Origin: Kribbella pratensis
GTDB lineage: Bacteria > Actinomycetota > Actinomycetes > Propionibacteriales > Kribbellaceae
Direction of reading: 5' to 3'
NCBI RefSeq assembly: GCF_004365355.1
Contig: NZ_SODP01000001.1
Coordinates: 1,123,473 to 1,187,472, forward strand
Length of the DNA stretch: 64,000 bases
The notes under the pieces are model-generated. The model was not told the origin of the DNA and ran no database searches. It was given only the letters and a program-made list of their open reading frames with translations. A program made the translations under genes and the position numbers. How positions within the stretch are numbered: the first letter of the stretch is position 1; each line of letters starts with the position of its first letter. Shown here in pieces: positions 19,001 through 27,877 of this stretch.

Positions 19001-20672
19001 GATGATTCGTCGACTCGCCGACCAGGAAAACCCCGAACAGTCCGCGGTCCGGGATCGTCCCGCCGCTGGTCACCGCTAGCCGTTGCGCGCCCGGTCGACC
19101 GGAGATCTCGCCACTCACCCGATCGAACACGATCCGCGGTCGCAGCTCCGCGAATTCGTCCGACGGATACCGACCCGAGAGCATGTCGAGAACCCCGTCG
19201 TACGCCGATCGCGGCAACGTGGCGAACGGCGCACAGCGACGTACCAGAGCAAACAGCTCGTCGACGTCCACCGAATCGAGGGCGACGATCGACACGATCT
19301 GCTGAGCCAGCACGTCGAGCGGGTTGGCCGGGATGTGCAGGCTCTCGATCATCCCGTCGCGCATCCGCTGAACGACGACGGCTGTGTCGATCAGATCGCC
19401 ACGGAACTTCGGGAACAGCACGCCGCGCGACACCGCTCCAACTTGGTGACCAGCACGACCCACGCGCTGCAATCCACTCGCGACGGACGGCGGCGCCTCG
19501 ACCTGGATCACCAGATCGACCGCACCCATGTCGATGCCGAGCTCGAGGCTGCTTGTCGCCACCACGCACGGCAGCCGACCCGACTTCAGATCCGCCTCGA
19601 TCAGCGCTCTCTGCTCTTTGCTGACCGAGCCGTGGTGGGCTCGCGCGATCAACGGAGGCGCCGCGAGTGATCCGCCGGACTGGGCCATCAGCTGAGCCGG
19701 TGAGCCCAACTCAGGCAGCTCCAGCTCTGCCCGCTCTGCTGCGATCTCGTTGAGCCGCGCGGTCAGTCGCTCGGCCAGCCGTCGCGAGTTGGAGAAGACG
19801 ATCGTCGACTTGTGCTGGGAGATCAGATCGAAGACATGCTCTTCGACATGCGGCCAGATCGATGCGTGCTGCTGCGGACTCGCCGCGGATCCGGAGGTCT
19901 CCACCTCCGTGGCGGCCAGCTCGGCCATGTCCTCGACCGGAACGACAACGCTCAGATCCCACTGCTTGGTGAACTTGGGCTGCACCACGGTCACCGGCCG
20001 CTCGCCACCAAGGAACCGAGCGACCTCCTCCACCGGTCGCACCGTCGCGGACAGACCGATCCGCTGCGCAGGCTTCGGTAACAACGTGTCGAGGCGCTCG
20101 AGGGTGAGCGCCAAGTGGGCGCCCCGCTTGGTCCCGGCGACCGCGTGGACCTCGTCGACGATGACTGTCTCAACCCCGCGCAACGACTCCCGGCCCTGCG
20201 AGGTCAGCAACAAGAACAGTGACTCCGGGGTTGTGATCAGTACGTCGGAAGGCCGGGTGGCGAACCGTCGCCGCTCACTGGCCGGGGTGTCGCCCGAACG
20301 CACCGCGACCTCGACGTCGATCGGCGCCTCACCCAGCCGGCGCGCGGTCTCCCGGATGCCGATCAGCGGTGCGCGGAGGTTGCGCTCGACGTCGACCGCG
20401 AGCGCCTTCAGCGGTGATACGTACAGCACCCGGCAGCGCAGCTTCGGATCGTCCGGTGGGGGCGTCGTGGCGAGGCGGTCGAGGGCCCAGAGGAAGGCTG
20501 CCAGCGTCTTGCCTGAACCCGTCGGGGCGACCACCAGCGCGTCCCGGCCCGCGGTGATGGCGTCCCACGCCTCGAGCTGGGCCGGGGTGGCCGCCTCGAA
20601 GACGTCGCCGAACCACGCCCGGGTCGCGGGCGAGAACCGGCTCAACGCGCTGGTCTTCTTCACGCTGACCAT
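16017..20672 (-). CDS. lhr: ATP-dependent 3'-5' helicase Lhr (full-length)
   Basis: About 1550 residues, the long Lhr form. The helicase core has Q-motif FEAATPAQLEAW, Walker A APTGSGKTLAAF, DEVH box (VIVDEVHAVAGTKRG), SATVRP, and motif VI LQRVGRAGHQ. The Lhr winged-helix and beta-barrel domains follow, then the large Lhr C-terminal region. Two Pro/Gly/Arg-rich linkers near 16400 and 16780-16910 are low complexity. Lhr unwinds RNA:DNA hybrids and DNA in repair. Candidate starts are the ATG at 20672 and a GTG at 20663; a TTG at 20693 also exists. Co-transcribed with nei. Confidence 0.95.
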   Translation of the reverse strand: MVSVKKTSALSRFSPATRAWFGDVFEAATPAQLEAWDAITAGRDALVVAPTGSGKTLAAFLWALDRLATTPPPDDPKLRCRVLYVSPLKALAVDVERNLRAPLIGIRETARRLGEAPIDVEVAVRSGDTPASERRRFATRPSDVLITTPESLFLLLTSQGRESLRGVETVIVDEVHAVAGTKRGAHLALTLERLDTLLPKPAQRIGLSATVRPVEEVARFLGGERPVTVVQPKFTKQWDLSVVVPVEDMAELAATEVETSGSAASPQQHASIWPHVEEHVFDLISQHKSTIVFSNSRRLAERLTARLNEIAAERAELELPELGSPAQLMAQSGGSLAAPPLIARAHHGSVSKEQRALIEADLKSGRLPCVVATSSLELGIDMGAVDLVIQVEAPPSVASGLQRVGRAGHQVGAVSRGVLFPKFRGDLIDTAVVVQRMRDGMIESLHIPANPLDVLAQQIVSIVALDSVDVDELFALVRRCAPFATLPRSAYDGVLDMLSGRYPSDEFAELRPRIVFDRVSGEISGRPGAQRLAVTSGGTIPDRGLFGVFLVGESTNHRVGELDEEMVYESRVGDVFTLGASSWRIEDITHDRVLVSPAPGQPGRLPFWKGDAVGRPAELGAATGAFVRKMASLPAAKAIERARTAGLDEFAANNLVSYLAEQRDATSRVPDDVTIVVERFRDELGDWRVCVHSPYGGQVHGPWALAIAARLRDRYGMDAQSVSGDDGIVLRLPETDEAPPGADLVLFDPQDIEDLVTTEVGGSALFAARFRECAARALLLPRRNPGRRSPLWQQRQRASQLLSVASKFGSFPIVLETLREVLQDVYDLPALKDLLTGISERRISVVEVETSEASPFAKSLLFGYVGAFMYEGDSPLAEKRAAALSLDQSLLAELLGRTELRELLDAEVVLRTEAELQRLAEDRRARDAEGLFDVLRMVGPLSLPEATQRCVDGSDAESWLTSLAAARRVVRVRIAGEHRWAVVEDVARLRDALGVPLPPGVAEAHAEPVADPLGDLVSRYARTHGPFRAIDLATHLGIGVAVVSEALRRLAAAGRVVEGEFLPGGIALEWCDSEVLRLLRRRSLAALRKEVEPVDPSALARFLPAWQGITSSRGRGYDVLLGAVEQLAGCAVPASALESIVLPSRVPGYQQSMLDELTATGEVVWAGSGSLPGTDGWVSLHLADNYDLTLPDPDPELELSETHQAVLDALSGGGAFFFRQLSDAVGSASGVVDDETLVSVLWDLVWAGYLTNDTLTPVRSLVGGGRGSHRTRRATPRARPGRPMRPGRPSMPARSGPPTAGGRWSLLPARSSDATRRAHAAAETLLDRYGIVTRGSVITERTPGGFAAVYKVLSAFEESGRCRRGYFVAGLGAAQFALPGAVDRLRALAELPTSASPAPDGPFGPAGRFGPGGARPGGGSRGRKDEELNARAVVLAASDPANPYGAALPWPERESAGGHRPGRKAGALVVMVDGQLIVYVERGGRTVLSFTEDPDLLQPAVDALALSIRDGQLGKLSVETADGEQVRHTAFGDALAKAGFHATPRGLRLRA

Positions 20673-20693
20673 CTTGCCGGGTCCCGCCGACAA
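20671..20693 (-). promoter_or_regulatory. RecA-NDp-like promoter candidate for lhr
   Basis: On the minus strand TTGTCGGCG, 8 nt, then CAAGAT. The mycobacterial RecA-independent DNA-damage promoter is TTGTCRGTG-N8-TANNNT; here 8 of 9 and 5 of 6 positions agree with the correct spacing. CAAGAT ends 7 nt before the GTG at 20663, so a leaderless lhr transcript from that GTG would result. Confidence 0.4.
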
Positions 20694-20780
20694 TTTTCAC
20701 GAGCCGTTCGTCGCAGACCGTGAGGAGACGCTTTCCGTCCGGTGCAGAGGTTGTCCCCATCGTCTGGAATGATCGACGAC

Positions 20781-21896
20781 ATGATCAACCGCGTACGCGC
20801 AGCGCTCGTCGTCGTGGCCTGCCTGGTCGCTCTGACCGGGTGCGTCAAGCTCGACGCCGATCTGAAGGTCGGGTCGAACGAGACGGTCTCGGGCTCCATG
20901 AAGATCGGGGTCGACAAGCAGCTGCTGCAGTCCAGCGGCCAGTCCCTCGACAAGGTCCGCCAGCAGATCGAGAGCGGCATCAGGCAGACGACCACCGAAG
21001 GGGTCAACTGCAACTCGTTCGAGGACGACAAGTACGTCGGGTCGAACTGCGTCTTCGAGAGCGTGCCGTTCGACAAGATGGGCACCTCGAGCGGCGACGG
21101 CGTCAGCTTCCGCAAGGACGGCAACAAGGTCATGGTGACCGTGAAGGCCGGCAACCTCGGCAGCGTGCCGTCCGGCAGTCAGCCCGAGGTGAACTTCAAG
21201 ATCACCATGCCGGGCAAGATCCTCGAGCACGACGACGGTGCGAGGATCAGCGGCCGCACGGCGACGTACGACAGCCTCGACAAGCTCGGCAAGATCTCGC
21301 TGACGTCCGAGGCGGGCGGCGGATTCCCGACGTGGGCGCTGATTCTGATCATCGTGCTGGTGCTGCTGGCGATCGGCGCGGTGGTGTTCTTCCTGCTGCG
21401 CAGCCGCAGGCGTAAGAATCAGCACGGTTACGGACAGCCATACCCGGGGCAGTACCCGGGCCAGCCGGGCCAGTACGGCGGCCCAGGGCCGTACGCGGGG
21501 CAGCCGGGGTACGGGCAGCAGCCTGGCCCCGGTGGGCAGTACCCGGGTCAGCCCGGTCCGTACGGCGGTCCGCAAGGGCAGCCTGGTCAGTACGGTCCGC
21601 CGGGGCAGTACCCGGGGCAGCCGGGACAGCCGCCGTACGGCGGTCAGCCTGGTCAGCCGCAGTACCCTGGGCAGCCTCAGCCGGGGCAGTGGGGTCCGCA
21701 ACCGGGTCAGCAGACGCCGCCCCAGCAGGGACAGCCGCCTCAGCAGGGGCCCGGCGGCTGGGGACAGCAGCCCGGCCAGGGGCAGCCTGGTCAGTACGGT
21801 CAGCAGCCGCCGCAGCAGGGTGGTCCTTCGGGACCCCAGCCGGGGCAGCAGGGCGGTTGGGGACCGCCGCCGAGGAACGATGACGGGCAGGAATGA
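20781..21896 (+). CDS. LppM-like lipoprotein with PGQ/Y-rich cytoplasmic tail
   Basis: 371 residues. A lipoprotein signal with lipobox LTGC puts the modified Cys at residue 21, followed by an extracytoplasmic LppM-type domain ([20 protein letters not shown]). One membrane helix lies near residues 185-208 ([20 protein letters not shown]). A basic stop-transfer sequence and about 160 residues of Gly/Pro/Gln/Tyr repeats come next. In M. tuberculosis LppM is associated with host interaction; in free-living species its role is unknown. It overlaps the next gene as ATGA. Confidence 0.85.
   Translation: MINRVRAALVVVACLVALTGCVKLDADLKVGSNETVSGSMKIGVDKQLLQSSGQSLDKVRQQIESGIRQTTTEGVNCNSFEDDKYVGSNCVFESVPFDKMGTSSGDGVSFRKDGNKVMVTVKAGNLGSVPSGSQPEVNFKITMPGKILEHDDGARISGRTATYDSLDKLGKISLTSEAGGGFPTWALILIIVLVLLAIGAVVFFLLRSRRRKNQHGYGQPYPGQYPGQPGQYGGPGPYAGQPGYGQQPGPGGQYPGQPGPYGGPQGQPGQYGPPGQYPGQPGQPPYGGQPGQPQYPGQPQPGQWGPQPGQQTPPQQGQPPQQGPGGWGQQPGQGQPGQYGQQPPQQGGPSGPQPGQQGGWGPPPRNDDGQE
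21424..21880 (+). repeat. PGQ/PGQY-coding low-complexity repeat
   Basis: Irregular repeats of codons for PGQ, PGQY, PYGG and QPG units make up the 3' third of the lppM-like gene. The DNA shows many near copies of CCGGGGCAGTACCCGGG. Such tracts expand and contract easily. Confidence 0.85.
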
Positions 21897-22087
21897 GACT
21901 GACGGAGTTCTGGGCTCGGATGGATCACCATCTCGGTCCGGCATACGCACGGACCTGGGCCGAGACCCAGGTGGTACAGGAACTCGGCGGCCGTACGGTC
22001 GTCGAGGCCCTGGCCGAGGGGGAGGCCGCGAAGGTGGTCTGGCGTGCCGTGTGGGCGCACCTGAACCTGCCGGCCAGCGAACGCTGA
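21893..22087 (+). CDS. DUF3046 protein
   Basis: 64 residues: [20 protein letters not shown] followed by [20 protein letters not shown], the full-length DUF3046 signature. This small protein is found just upstream of recA across actinobacteria; its function is unknown. The ATG overlaps the preceding stop codon by ATGA, so it is translated with the lipoprotein gene. Confidence 0.92.
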   Translation: MRLTEFWARMDHHLGPAYARTWAETQVVQELGGRTVVEALAEGEAAKVVWRAVWAHLNLPASER

Positions 22088-22107
22088 TGCTCTAGGCAAC
22101 TAACGCT

Positions 22108-22668
22108 CTAGACCGTCCATCCGGTGCGGGACGCCCACTCCTCGGCCGGTAGATAGATGAGGTCGCAGACCGGGTCCTTGAGGTCGGAGTAGTCGCCGAT
22201 CTCGAGCCGGAGCGCCGCAGCGTGCTGCTTGAAGGCCGCGTACGCGCGTGCCGTCTCCGGATGACTGCGCAAGTAGTCGCGGAAGAGCAGCGCGTACCGC
22301 TGGTTGGCGCGACCGGCCACCCGGATGTGCAGATTGACCCGGCGTCGGTACATCGGCTCGACCAGCATCCGCTTCACCCACTGCATGTCATCGCTGGGCA
22401 GACCTGGCACCGGATGATCGCGCCGCGGCGGACGTAGCTCCCAGTCTGCAGCGACCATGCGCTCCGCCACGTCGTCCAGCTCCGGCTCCGTGCCGACTGT
22501 GACCTGGATGTCCAGGATGTCCTTGGCCGGCAGGCGGGGTACCGAGGTGGAGCCGATGTGGTCGATCCGCTGGGCCAGTTCGCCGAGCAGTCCGCCGATC
22601 ACGTGCGCGGTCTTCTCGTACTGCGAGGGCCAGCTCTCGTCCGGTCGTGCGATGACGATCCCAGTCAT
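22108..22668 (-). CDS. GrpB/UPF0157 nucleotidyltransferase-like protein
   Basis: 186 residues of the GrpB (UPF0157) family. The HIGSTSVPRLPAKDILDIQV block is the family hallmark and looks like a nucleotidyltransferase G-S-x13-D-x-D site. The C-terminal part (KQHAAALRLEIGDYSDLKDPVCDLI) is also conserved. The biochemical function is unknown; some relatives are fused to CoaE. It converges on DUF3046 with a 20-nt gap. Confidence 0.9.
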   Translation of the reverse strand: MTGIVIARPDESWPSQYEKTAHVIGGLLGELAQRIDHIGSTSVPRLPAKDILDIQVTVGTEPELDDVAERMVAADWELRPPRRDHPVPGLPSDDMQWVKRMLVEPMYRRRVNLHIRVAGRANQRYALLFRDYLRSHPETARAYAAFKQHAAALRLEIGDYSDLKDPVCDLIYLPAEEWASRTGWTV

Positions 22669-22709
22669 GCGGAGATCATCCCAGTACTGCGGCGGCCGGT
22701 CCCAGTCCT

Positions 22710-23501
22710 TCAGACAGGTTTGACCCGGAACGCGTTGCCCGTGAGCAGGTCCGCCGCCTCGTACGCCGCTTTGCGGATGGCTTTGCGCTCGTCGAAGTAC
22801 CCGCCGACCATGCCGATGCCCGGGAGCTTGCCGACGAACCGGGCGCCAAGGCTGCCGCGTGGACGTTCCTCGAACACCTCACCGAGCCCACCGAACAGCT
22901 TGCTGATCCGCCAGAGCAGACGGATGCCTTGGCGCAGTCCTGCCTCCTCGGAGTTGTCACCGAGACCGAGCTGCTTCGCCACGTCCTGTCCGGCTGCGGT
23001 CGGGTCGTCGTACTCGAGTACCTCGTCCGGAGTGATCGGACGGTCGGTCAGAACGCGTGCGATGACCGCAGTACGGTCCGCGTGCGCCTCCACGCCGTAC
23101 TCACGGCAGATCGCGCCGATCACCATCGCTTGCACGGCCGCGCCGAGGGTGTCCTTGATCGGGAGCCGGTCGGCGGCCGCACCGCTGATCCGGGGGAGGG
23201 CTGCGACGACGGCCGCGAATCCGCCGAGCCGCTCCACCCACCAGTCGCAGCGCCTGGCGAGCGGCAGCTTCGGCCACTCTGCGTGCCCCGGCACCTTCAT
23301 CATCAGCAGCCGGTCGATCGCGAGGATCAGGGCCTTCTCGGCCAGGTTGGGCTTCTCCTGGGCGGAGTACCCGGTCAGGATGCTGCGGACGCCGAACGGG
23401 TCCGGGGTGCGGAGCGCGTCGAGTACGGTGTCGATCCCGAACTCGACCCTGCTGAGGGCCAGGATCACGGCGGAATCGGGCACGTCGGGACGGTCGCTCA
23501 C
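22710..23501 (-). CDS. Conserved hypothetical protein
   Basis: 263 residues starting at a GTG. I do not recognise the family. The sequence is soluble with hydrophobic patches (GGFAAVVAALPRISG; LGAAVQAMVIGAICREYG). The C-terminal segment FVGKLPGIGMVGGYFDERKAIRKAA resembles the Gly-rich end of some EcsC-like or bacterial dynamin-adjacent proteins, but this is too weak for a call. It diverges from recA and shares the 249-bp control region. Confidence 0.6.
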   Translation of the reverse strand: MSDRPDVPDSAVILALSRVEFGIDTVLDALRTPDPFGVRSILTGYSAQEKPNLAEKALILAIDRLLMMKVPGHAEWPKLPLARRCDWWVERLGGFAAVVAALPRISGAAADRLPIKDTLGAAVQAMVIGAICREYGVEAHADRTAVIARVLTDRPITPDEVLEYDDPTAAGQDVAKQLGLGDNSEEAGLRQGIRLLWRISKLFGGLGEVFEERPRGSLGARFVGKLPGIGMVGGYFDERKAIRKAAYEAADLLTGNAFRVKPV

Positions 23502-23562
23502 GCCCGCAAGGGTAGGGATCCGGCGGGTCAGATCGGTTGCCGGGGCAGCTTCGGCGTGTCAG

Positions 23563-23591
23563 TTGTGATTCGAACACGTGTTCGGGATACT
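23563..23591 (+). promoter_or_regulatory. recA promoter P1 with LexA box in the spacer
   Basis: TTGTGA (23563-23568), 17 nt, GATACT (23586-23591): a near-ideal housekeeping promoter. The spacer holds TCGAAC-ACGT-GTTCGG (23570-23585), with the 14-bp palindrome CGAACACGTGTTCG at its centre. This is a LexA site with a single deviation from TCGAAC-N4-GTTCGA. LexA bound here would block RNA polymerase. The predicted 5' leader is about 150 nt. Confidence 0.85.
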
Positions 23592-23653
23592 TTGTGCGCG
23601 GAAGGTGTGCCGGACGGCCGAGTTGTCCACAGATTCGGAAGTGGCGACGAAAA

Positions 23654-23676
23654 CTGTCCGACGTGATGGATACCTT
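23654..23676 (+). promoter_or_regulatory. recA promoter P2, RecA-NDp type
   Basis: CTGTCCGAC, 8 nt, then TACCTT. This fits the spacing and most bases of the TTGTCRGTG-N8-TANNNT promoter found upstream of mycobacterial recA, which is LexA-independent and uses a ClgR-type activator. A clgR gene lies about 9 kb upstream in this window. Confidence 0.5.
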
Positions 23677-23750
23677 CACTTGCGACACGAGAAGTCCTCC
23701 GGGCGGCTGGGAAGCGGCCCCGATTATGAGATGGGTCAGGTGGCATTCAC

Positions 23751-24824
23751 ATGGCGGGTGCAGCGAGTGCGGAGCGCGCGGTGGCCGATCGCGAGAAGGC
23801 GCTTGCGACCGCGCTGACGCAGATCGAGCGGCAGTGTGGCAAGGGTTCGGTCATGCGTTTGGGGGAGCAGAACAGGCCGCCGATCGAGGTCATCCCGACC
23901 GGGTCGATCTCGCTCGACATCGCGCTCGGGATCGGTGGTCTGCCGCGCGGCCGCGTGGTCGAGATCTACGGTCCGGAGTCCTCCGGTAAGACGACGGTCG
24001 CCCTGCACGCGGTCGCGAACGCGCAGCGGGCCGGCGGGATCGCGGCGTTCATCGACGCCGAGCACGCGCTCGACCCGGAGTACGCGCGGAAGCTGGGCGT
24101 CGACACCGACGCGCTGCTGGTCTCGCAGCCCGACTCCGGTGAGCAGGCGCTGGAGATCGCCGACATGCTGGTCCGCTCCGGCGCGATCGACATCGTCGTG
24201 ATCGACTCGGTGGCCGCGCTGGTGCCGCGAGCCGAGATCGAGGGCGAGATGGGCGACAGCCACGTCGGTCTGCAGGCCCGGCTGATGAGCCAGGCGCTGC
24301 GAAAGATGACCGGTGCGGTCAGCGGGACCAACACGACCGCGATCTTCATCAACCAGCTGCGCGAGAAGATCGGCGTGATGTTCGGCTCCCCGGAGACGAC
24401 GACCGGTGGTAAGGCGCTGAAGTTCTACGCGTCCGTGCGGCTGGACGTGCGCCGGATCGAGTCGCTGAAGGACGGGACCGACGTGGTCGGCAACCGGACC
24501 CGGGTCAAGGTCGTGAAGAACAAGGTGGCCCCGCCGTTCAAGCAGGCCGAGTTCGACATCATCTACGGCCAGGGCATCAGCCGCGAGGGCAGCCTGCTCG
24601 ACCTCGGTGTGGATCAGGGCTTCGTCCGCAAGGCCGGCGCCTGGTTCACCTACGAGAGTGACCAGCTCGGCCAGGGCCGGGAGAACGCGCGGAACTTCCT
24701 GCGCGACAACCCCGATCTGGCCAACGAGCTGGAGAAGAAGATCAAGGAGAAGATGGGCATCGGCCCGACCCTTGACCAGCCGGCCGGCGAGGCCGCCACG
24801 GCCGAGGTCGATGTCGACTTCTGA
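23751..24824 (+). CDS. recA: Recombinase RecA
   Basis: 357 residues. RecA polymerises on single-stranded DNA, pairs homologous strands and triggers LexA self-cleavage. Walker [10 protein letters not shown] is at about residue 75, and [19 protein letters not shown] and [19 protein letters not shown] (loop L2 region) follow. The C-terminus is acidic and ends EVDVDF. Length and motifs are standard, with no intein. Codon use is strongly GC3-biased, unlike the following recX. The last 14 bases overlap the proposed recX start. Confidence 0.98.
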   Translation: MAGAASAERAVADREKALATALTQIERQCGKGSVMRLGEQNRPPIEVIPTGSISLDIALGIGGLPRGRVVEIYGPESSGKTTVALHAVANAQRAGGIAAFIDAEHALDPEYARKLGVDTDALLVSQPDSGEQALEIADMLVRSGAIDIVVIDSVAALVPRAEIEGEMGDSHVGLQARLMSQALRKMTGAVSGTNTTAIFINQLREKIGVMFGSPETTTGGKALKFYASVRLDVRRIESLKDGTDVVGNRTRVKVVKNKVAPPFKQAEFDIIYGQGISREGSLLDLGVDQGFVRKAGAWFTYESDQLGQGRENARNFLRDNPDLANELEKKIKEKMGIGPTLDQPAGEAATAEVDVDF

Positions 24825-26868
24825 CCGACCCACCGCGGGCGGCAGCGTCCCCCGGCAGCCCACCGCTGCCGACGACGCTGCCCCCGCGGCACTGTCTCTA
24901 CCCCACGACGAGCGCCTCGCGCTGGCCCGCAAGCTCCTGGCGGCAGGCACAGACACCTCGACACCTTCCAACGGCACGAGCCAGCGGTCCGGGTCCGATC
25001 GCAGTACTGACCGAGCTGGCGGCGCTGAGCGAGGTCGTGGTGACGATCCCGGTGCAGCTCGTCGTTCCGGTCCGGGCTCGGGGCGTGCTCGTACGTCGAG
25101 GGCGCGTCGCGGGGCCGATGCGGATGAATTCGTGGGGGACGACGAGTCGGGGTGGGACAGTTCCCGCCGGCGTACGGGCTCCATCAGGCGAACTGCCGGC
25201 AACGTCGATCCGTGGGACGAACAGCAGGACGAGCCGGAGAAGGCTCGACCGGCAACAAAACGGCGGCGTACGTCGAGTCGAGCGTCGAATCCGAGTTCTG
25301 CTGATCCTTGGGGTGAGCAGGATGAGCGCCCTGCCCATACGTTCGAGACGCAGGCCGCGGATCGGTTGGCGGAAGCACGCGCCTTCGCAGACGACGCGCC
25401 TGCGCGGGCCGCGGACGTCGCTACCCCGCCAGAACAGTTCGATCCGTGGGCAGACACGGATTCACCAGCTGCCGTCGAACCCTCCGCCAGCACCTCCCCG
25501 AGCCCTCACGCTCCGGCAAGCCAAAGGTCTACGGCGGAGCGCACACCCCGCGAAGACCAGCCCTCACCGACCGACGAGTTTTCACCGCCCTCGAGCGCGG
25601 CCCCTCGACGGGCGCTGCCCGAGGATGACAGCACGCCGTCCGACGAGCCTCATCCGGTTGACCACGAGGCTCCGGCCGATGACGCAGTACGGCCGAACAA
25701 GAGCACGCCGGTCGACGCGTCTCTCGCGGCGGATGGGGCGAGAGCTGCAGAGCGCCAGGTGGGTGCGGCGGATCGGGCCAGGGATGCGGATCCTCAGCTG
25801 GGTACAGGCGACGGCACGTCGAGCGGCGAGTCCATCACTGCAGATCGCTCGACGCCGACGGATCGCGTGGTGCCTGGGGATCGCGCTGTTCCTGCGGCTG
25901 AGGGCGCGCTGGGCGGGGAGTCGACCGCCTCCGGTAAGTCGCTCACGTCTGGTGGGTCGTCGCGTGCGGATGGCGTGGCGCGTGGGGATGGTGCACTGCG
26001 TGCAGGCGGGCTCTGGTCGGCGGGCGGGTCTGTCGCGGCGGAACGAGGCGGGGCTGGGGATGGCCCTGGGAATGTGGGCGCCGATGCGTCCGGCGGCGAG
26101 TCTCTCACCGCGGATCGCTCGGCGCCTGCCGATCGCTTGGCGTCTGGCGGACGTAGGTCCGGTGGCGAGGGTGGCACGGCGGGTGGCGGTGCGCCCGACG
26201 GCGAGGCTGCTGCGGTGGAGCCTTCGGGGTCTGCTGGGCGGGCTGGTGGGCAGGGGAGTCGGGGGCGGCGGACGGTGGGGGGAGGGTTTGGGCGGGGACG
26301 GAAGAGGCGGGGGAGTGAGGAGCCGGAGCGGCTTGGGGATGCTGTGATGGAGCAGGAAGCTGATCCTCATTCGGTGGCTCGGACGATTTTGCTGGACAAG
26401 TTGACGGGGCAGCCGCGGACTCGGGCTGAGTTGGCTGATGTGCTGGCTGAGCGGGAGATTCCGGACGACGTGGCCGATGAGGTGCTGGATCGGTTCACGG
26501 AGGTCGGGCTGATTGACGATGCCGCGTTTGCGAATGCCTGGGTGGAGTCGCGACATCGGGGGCGTGGGTTGGGAAAGCGCGCACTGGCGCAGGAGCTTCG
26601 GCGGCGGGGCGTGGATGAAGAGCTTGCCCGGGACGCGCTCGAGGAGCTGGAACCGGAGCAGGAAGAAGAGACGGCGCGACAGCTGGTACGGCGGAAGTTG
26701 CGGTCGATGCGTTCGCTGGAGCGGCAGGTGGCGATGCGGCGCTTGCTCGGGATGCTTGCGCGGAAGGGGTATCCGGGCGGCATGGCGATGAGCATCGTGA
26801 AGGAGGAGCTGGACGCCTCGCACGACGAGTTCCCGCTCATCGATTCATCCGGTTTAGGTCCTGAATGA
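24811..26868 (+). CDS. recX: RecX regulatory protein with about 510-residue N-terminal extension
   Basis: The last 175 residues form RecX ([55 protein letters not shown]), a modulator of RecA filaments. Before it runs an open frame of about 510 residues rich in Ser, Asp, Gly, Arg and Pro, including two near copies of GESxTADRSxPxDR. The ATG at 24811 overlaps recA by 14 nt, and no in-frame stop interrupts it. Actinobacterial RecX often has a disordered N-terminus, but this one is exceptionally long: 685 residues against a usual 160-270. An internal ATG at 26347 would give a conventional RecX. GC3 is lower than in recA. Confidence 0.85.
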   Translation: MSTSDRPTAGGSVPRQPTAADDAAPAALSLPHDERLALARKLLAAGTDTSTPSNGTSQRSGSDRSTDRAGGAERGRGDDPGAARRSGPGSGRARTSRARRGADADEFVGDDESGWDSSRRRTGSIRRTAGNVDPWDEQQDEPEKARPATKRRRTSSRASNPSSADPWGEQDERPAHTFETQAADRLAEARAFADDAPARAADVATPPEQFDPWADTDSPAAVEPSASTSPSPHAPASQRSTAERTPREDQPSPTDEFSPPSSAAPRRALPEDDSTPSDEPHPVDHEAPADDAVRPNKSTPVDASLAADGARAAERQVGAADRARDADPQLGTGDGTSSGESITADRSTPTDRVVPGDRAVPAAEGALGGESTASGKSLTSGGSSRADGVARGDGALRAGGLWSAGGSVAAERGGAGDGPGNVGADASGGESLTADRSAPADRLASGGRRSGGEGGTAGGGAPDGEAAAVEPSGSAGRAGGQGSRGRRTVGGGFGRGRKRRGSEEPERLGDAVMEQEADPHSVARTILLDKLTGQPRTRAELADVLAEREIPDDVADEVLDRFTEVGLIDDAAFANAWVESRHRGRGLGKRALAQELRRRGVDEELARDALEELEPEQEEETARQLVRRKLRSMRSLERQVAMRRLLGMLARKGYPGGMAMSIVKEELDASHDEFPLIDSSGLGPE

Positions 26869-27278
26869 CGTCCGACGTGCGTGAAGCCACAGCGGCGGAT
26901 CGCGCTGGGATCCAGCGGCTGCTGCGTGAATTGCACGGAGATGGTGCGGACGGGACAACCCTGCCCGAGATTCGTCAGCAGGCGCGGACGTTCGTTGCCG
27001 GAGAGGACGAAATCGTTGGCCTCCTCGTGGCGACGTTCGTCGACTACGGGCACGAGCCGTATGGCGTGGTGGAGGAGCTCGTAGTAGATCCAGCGAGCCG
27101 CGGCTCCGGGACGGGCGCTGCCTTGCTCGCGCAGTGCAAGTCCTGGCTCGAAGCGTTGGGCGCTGAGGTGGTCTTCGTATCGGCTGCCGACGAAGAGGCA
27201 GCCGAGTTCTACCTGCGCGCCGGGTTCAGGCGATGCACCGGTCGCTGGCTCTGGGCCACGGCAGGCCAACCGGCATAG
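26865..27278 (+). CDS. GNAT-family N-acetyltransferase
   Basis: 137 residues. The acetyl-CoA site is VVEELVVDPASRGSGTGAALL (motif A), with a C-terminal AAEFYLRAGFRR strand. The substrate is unknown. The start codon overlaps the recX stop as ATGA, so it is the last gene of the recA-recX transcript. Confidence 0.88.
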   Translation: MTSDVREATAADRAGIQRLLRELHGDGADGTTLPEIRQQARTFVAGEDEIVGLLVATFVDYGHEPYGVVEELVVDPASRGSGTGAALLAQCKSWLEALGAEVVFVSAADEEAAEFYLRAGFRRCTGRWLWATAGQPA

Positions 27279-27864
27279 GTCCGCCTGAGCTGTTTACCTT
27301 GCTAAAGGTCGTGCCCGGTAGGTGGCCCGGCAGTGCTGGCGAGGTTCCCGTATCTCGGCACACTTCGGCCGGCGGCTGGTACGACGAAACGACGGCCTGT
27401 TCGACCATGGCGGACTCCCGACCGAGCCGGTGGGTAGGTCGGACCGTGGCGGACTGCCGACCCGCACCGGTGGGTAGGTCGGACCGTGTCGGAGCCGCTG
27501 CAGGCGGTCGCGTAGGAGCGTGCGCTCGACCGGCCAATCGGTCGCGGGTTCGGGGTGGCGTGCATGGCGGTCTCGCCGTGGACCGCGGGTGGATGGGTGA
27601 GCAGCCAGAAGTTCACCGCACGGTGGGTGCTGCGGTTCCTCGAGAGGCTCACTGGCGTACAGGAGCCGAGCATCAGCCAGCGGTGTCGGAAGACATTCGA
27701 TGACCTTACGTCCGTGGTCTGCCACGACTGCATCAGCAGGCCGCCGGTGCTGCTCGAGACGGGTGCACGGCTGGACCTGGCGACGTACGAGGCGGCGTAG
27801 TCGCCGGCCGACCTTCGCGACCTCGACGGCGGTCGCAGCAGGAGCGCGGTGGTCGTCCCGGGAG
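27279..27864. other. 586-bp gap without a convincing gene
   Basis: Several frames are open but none has family motifs, normal codon bias or a ribosome site. The best candidate is 27555-27800 on the plus strand (81 residues, RWVLRFLERLTG, Cys-rich end), which I do not accept as a gene. The gap holds a 40-bp tandem repeat and could be a gene remnant. Confidence 0.6.
27408..27488. repeat. 40-bp tandem repeat, about two copies
   Basis: CCGGTGGGTAGGTCGGACCGTG occurs at 27427-27448 and again at 27467-27488 with a 40-bp period. The preceding parts (TGGCGGACTCCCGACC at 27408 and TGGCGGACTGCCGACC at 27447) also match, so the unit spans about 40 bp. Confidence 0.8.
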
Positions 27865-27877
27865 TAGCGTCAGCGGC
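27865..27877 (+). promoter_or_regulatory. -10 element, leaderless promoter of the YjbR gene
   Basis: TAGCGT (27865-27870) lies 7 nt before the ATG at 27878; no ribosome site is present. Confidence 0.35.

Noticed and set aside
21424-21880. CRISPR-like repeats
   Set aside because: The repeats are irregular, lack unique spacers and encode the PGQ tail of the LppM-like protein.
25037-26347. Plus-strand frame of 436 codons inside recX
   Set aside because: Arg-rich alternative frame of the low-complexity recX extension; it has no family features. I kept the recX frame because it leads into the RecX domain.
27555-27800. 81-residue plus-strand frame
   Set aside because: No ribosome site, no recognisable domain, and competing open frames on both strands.
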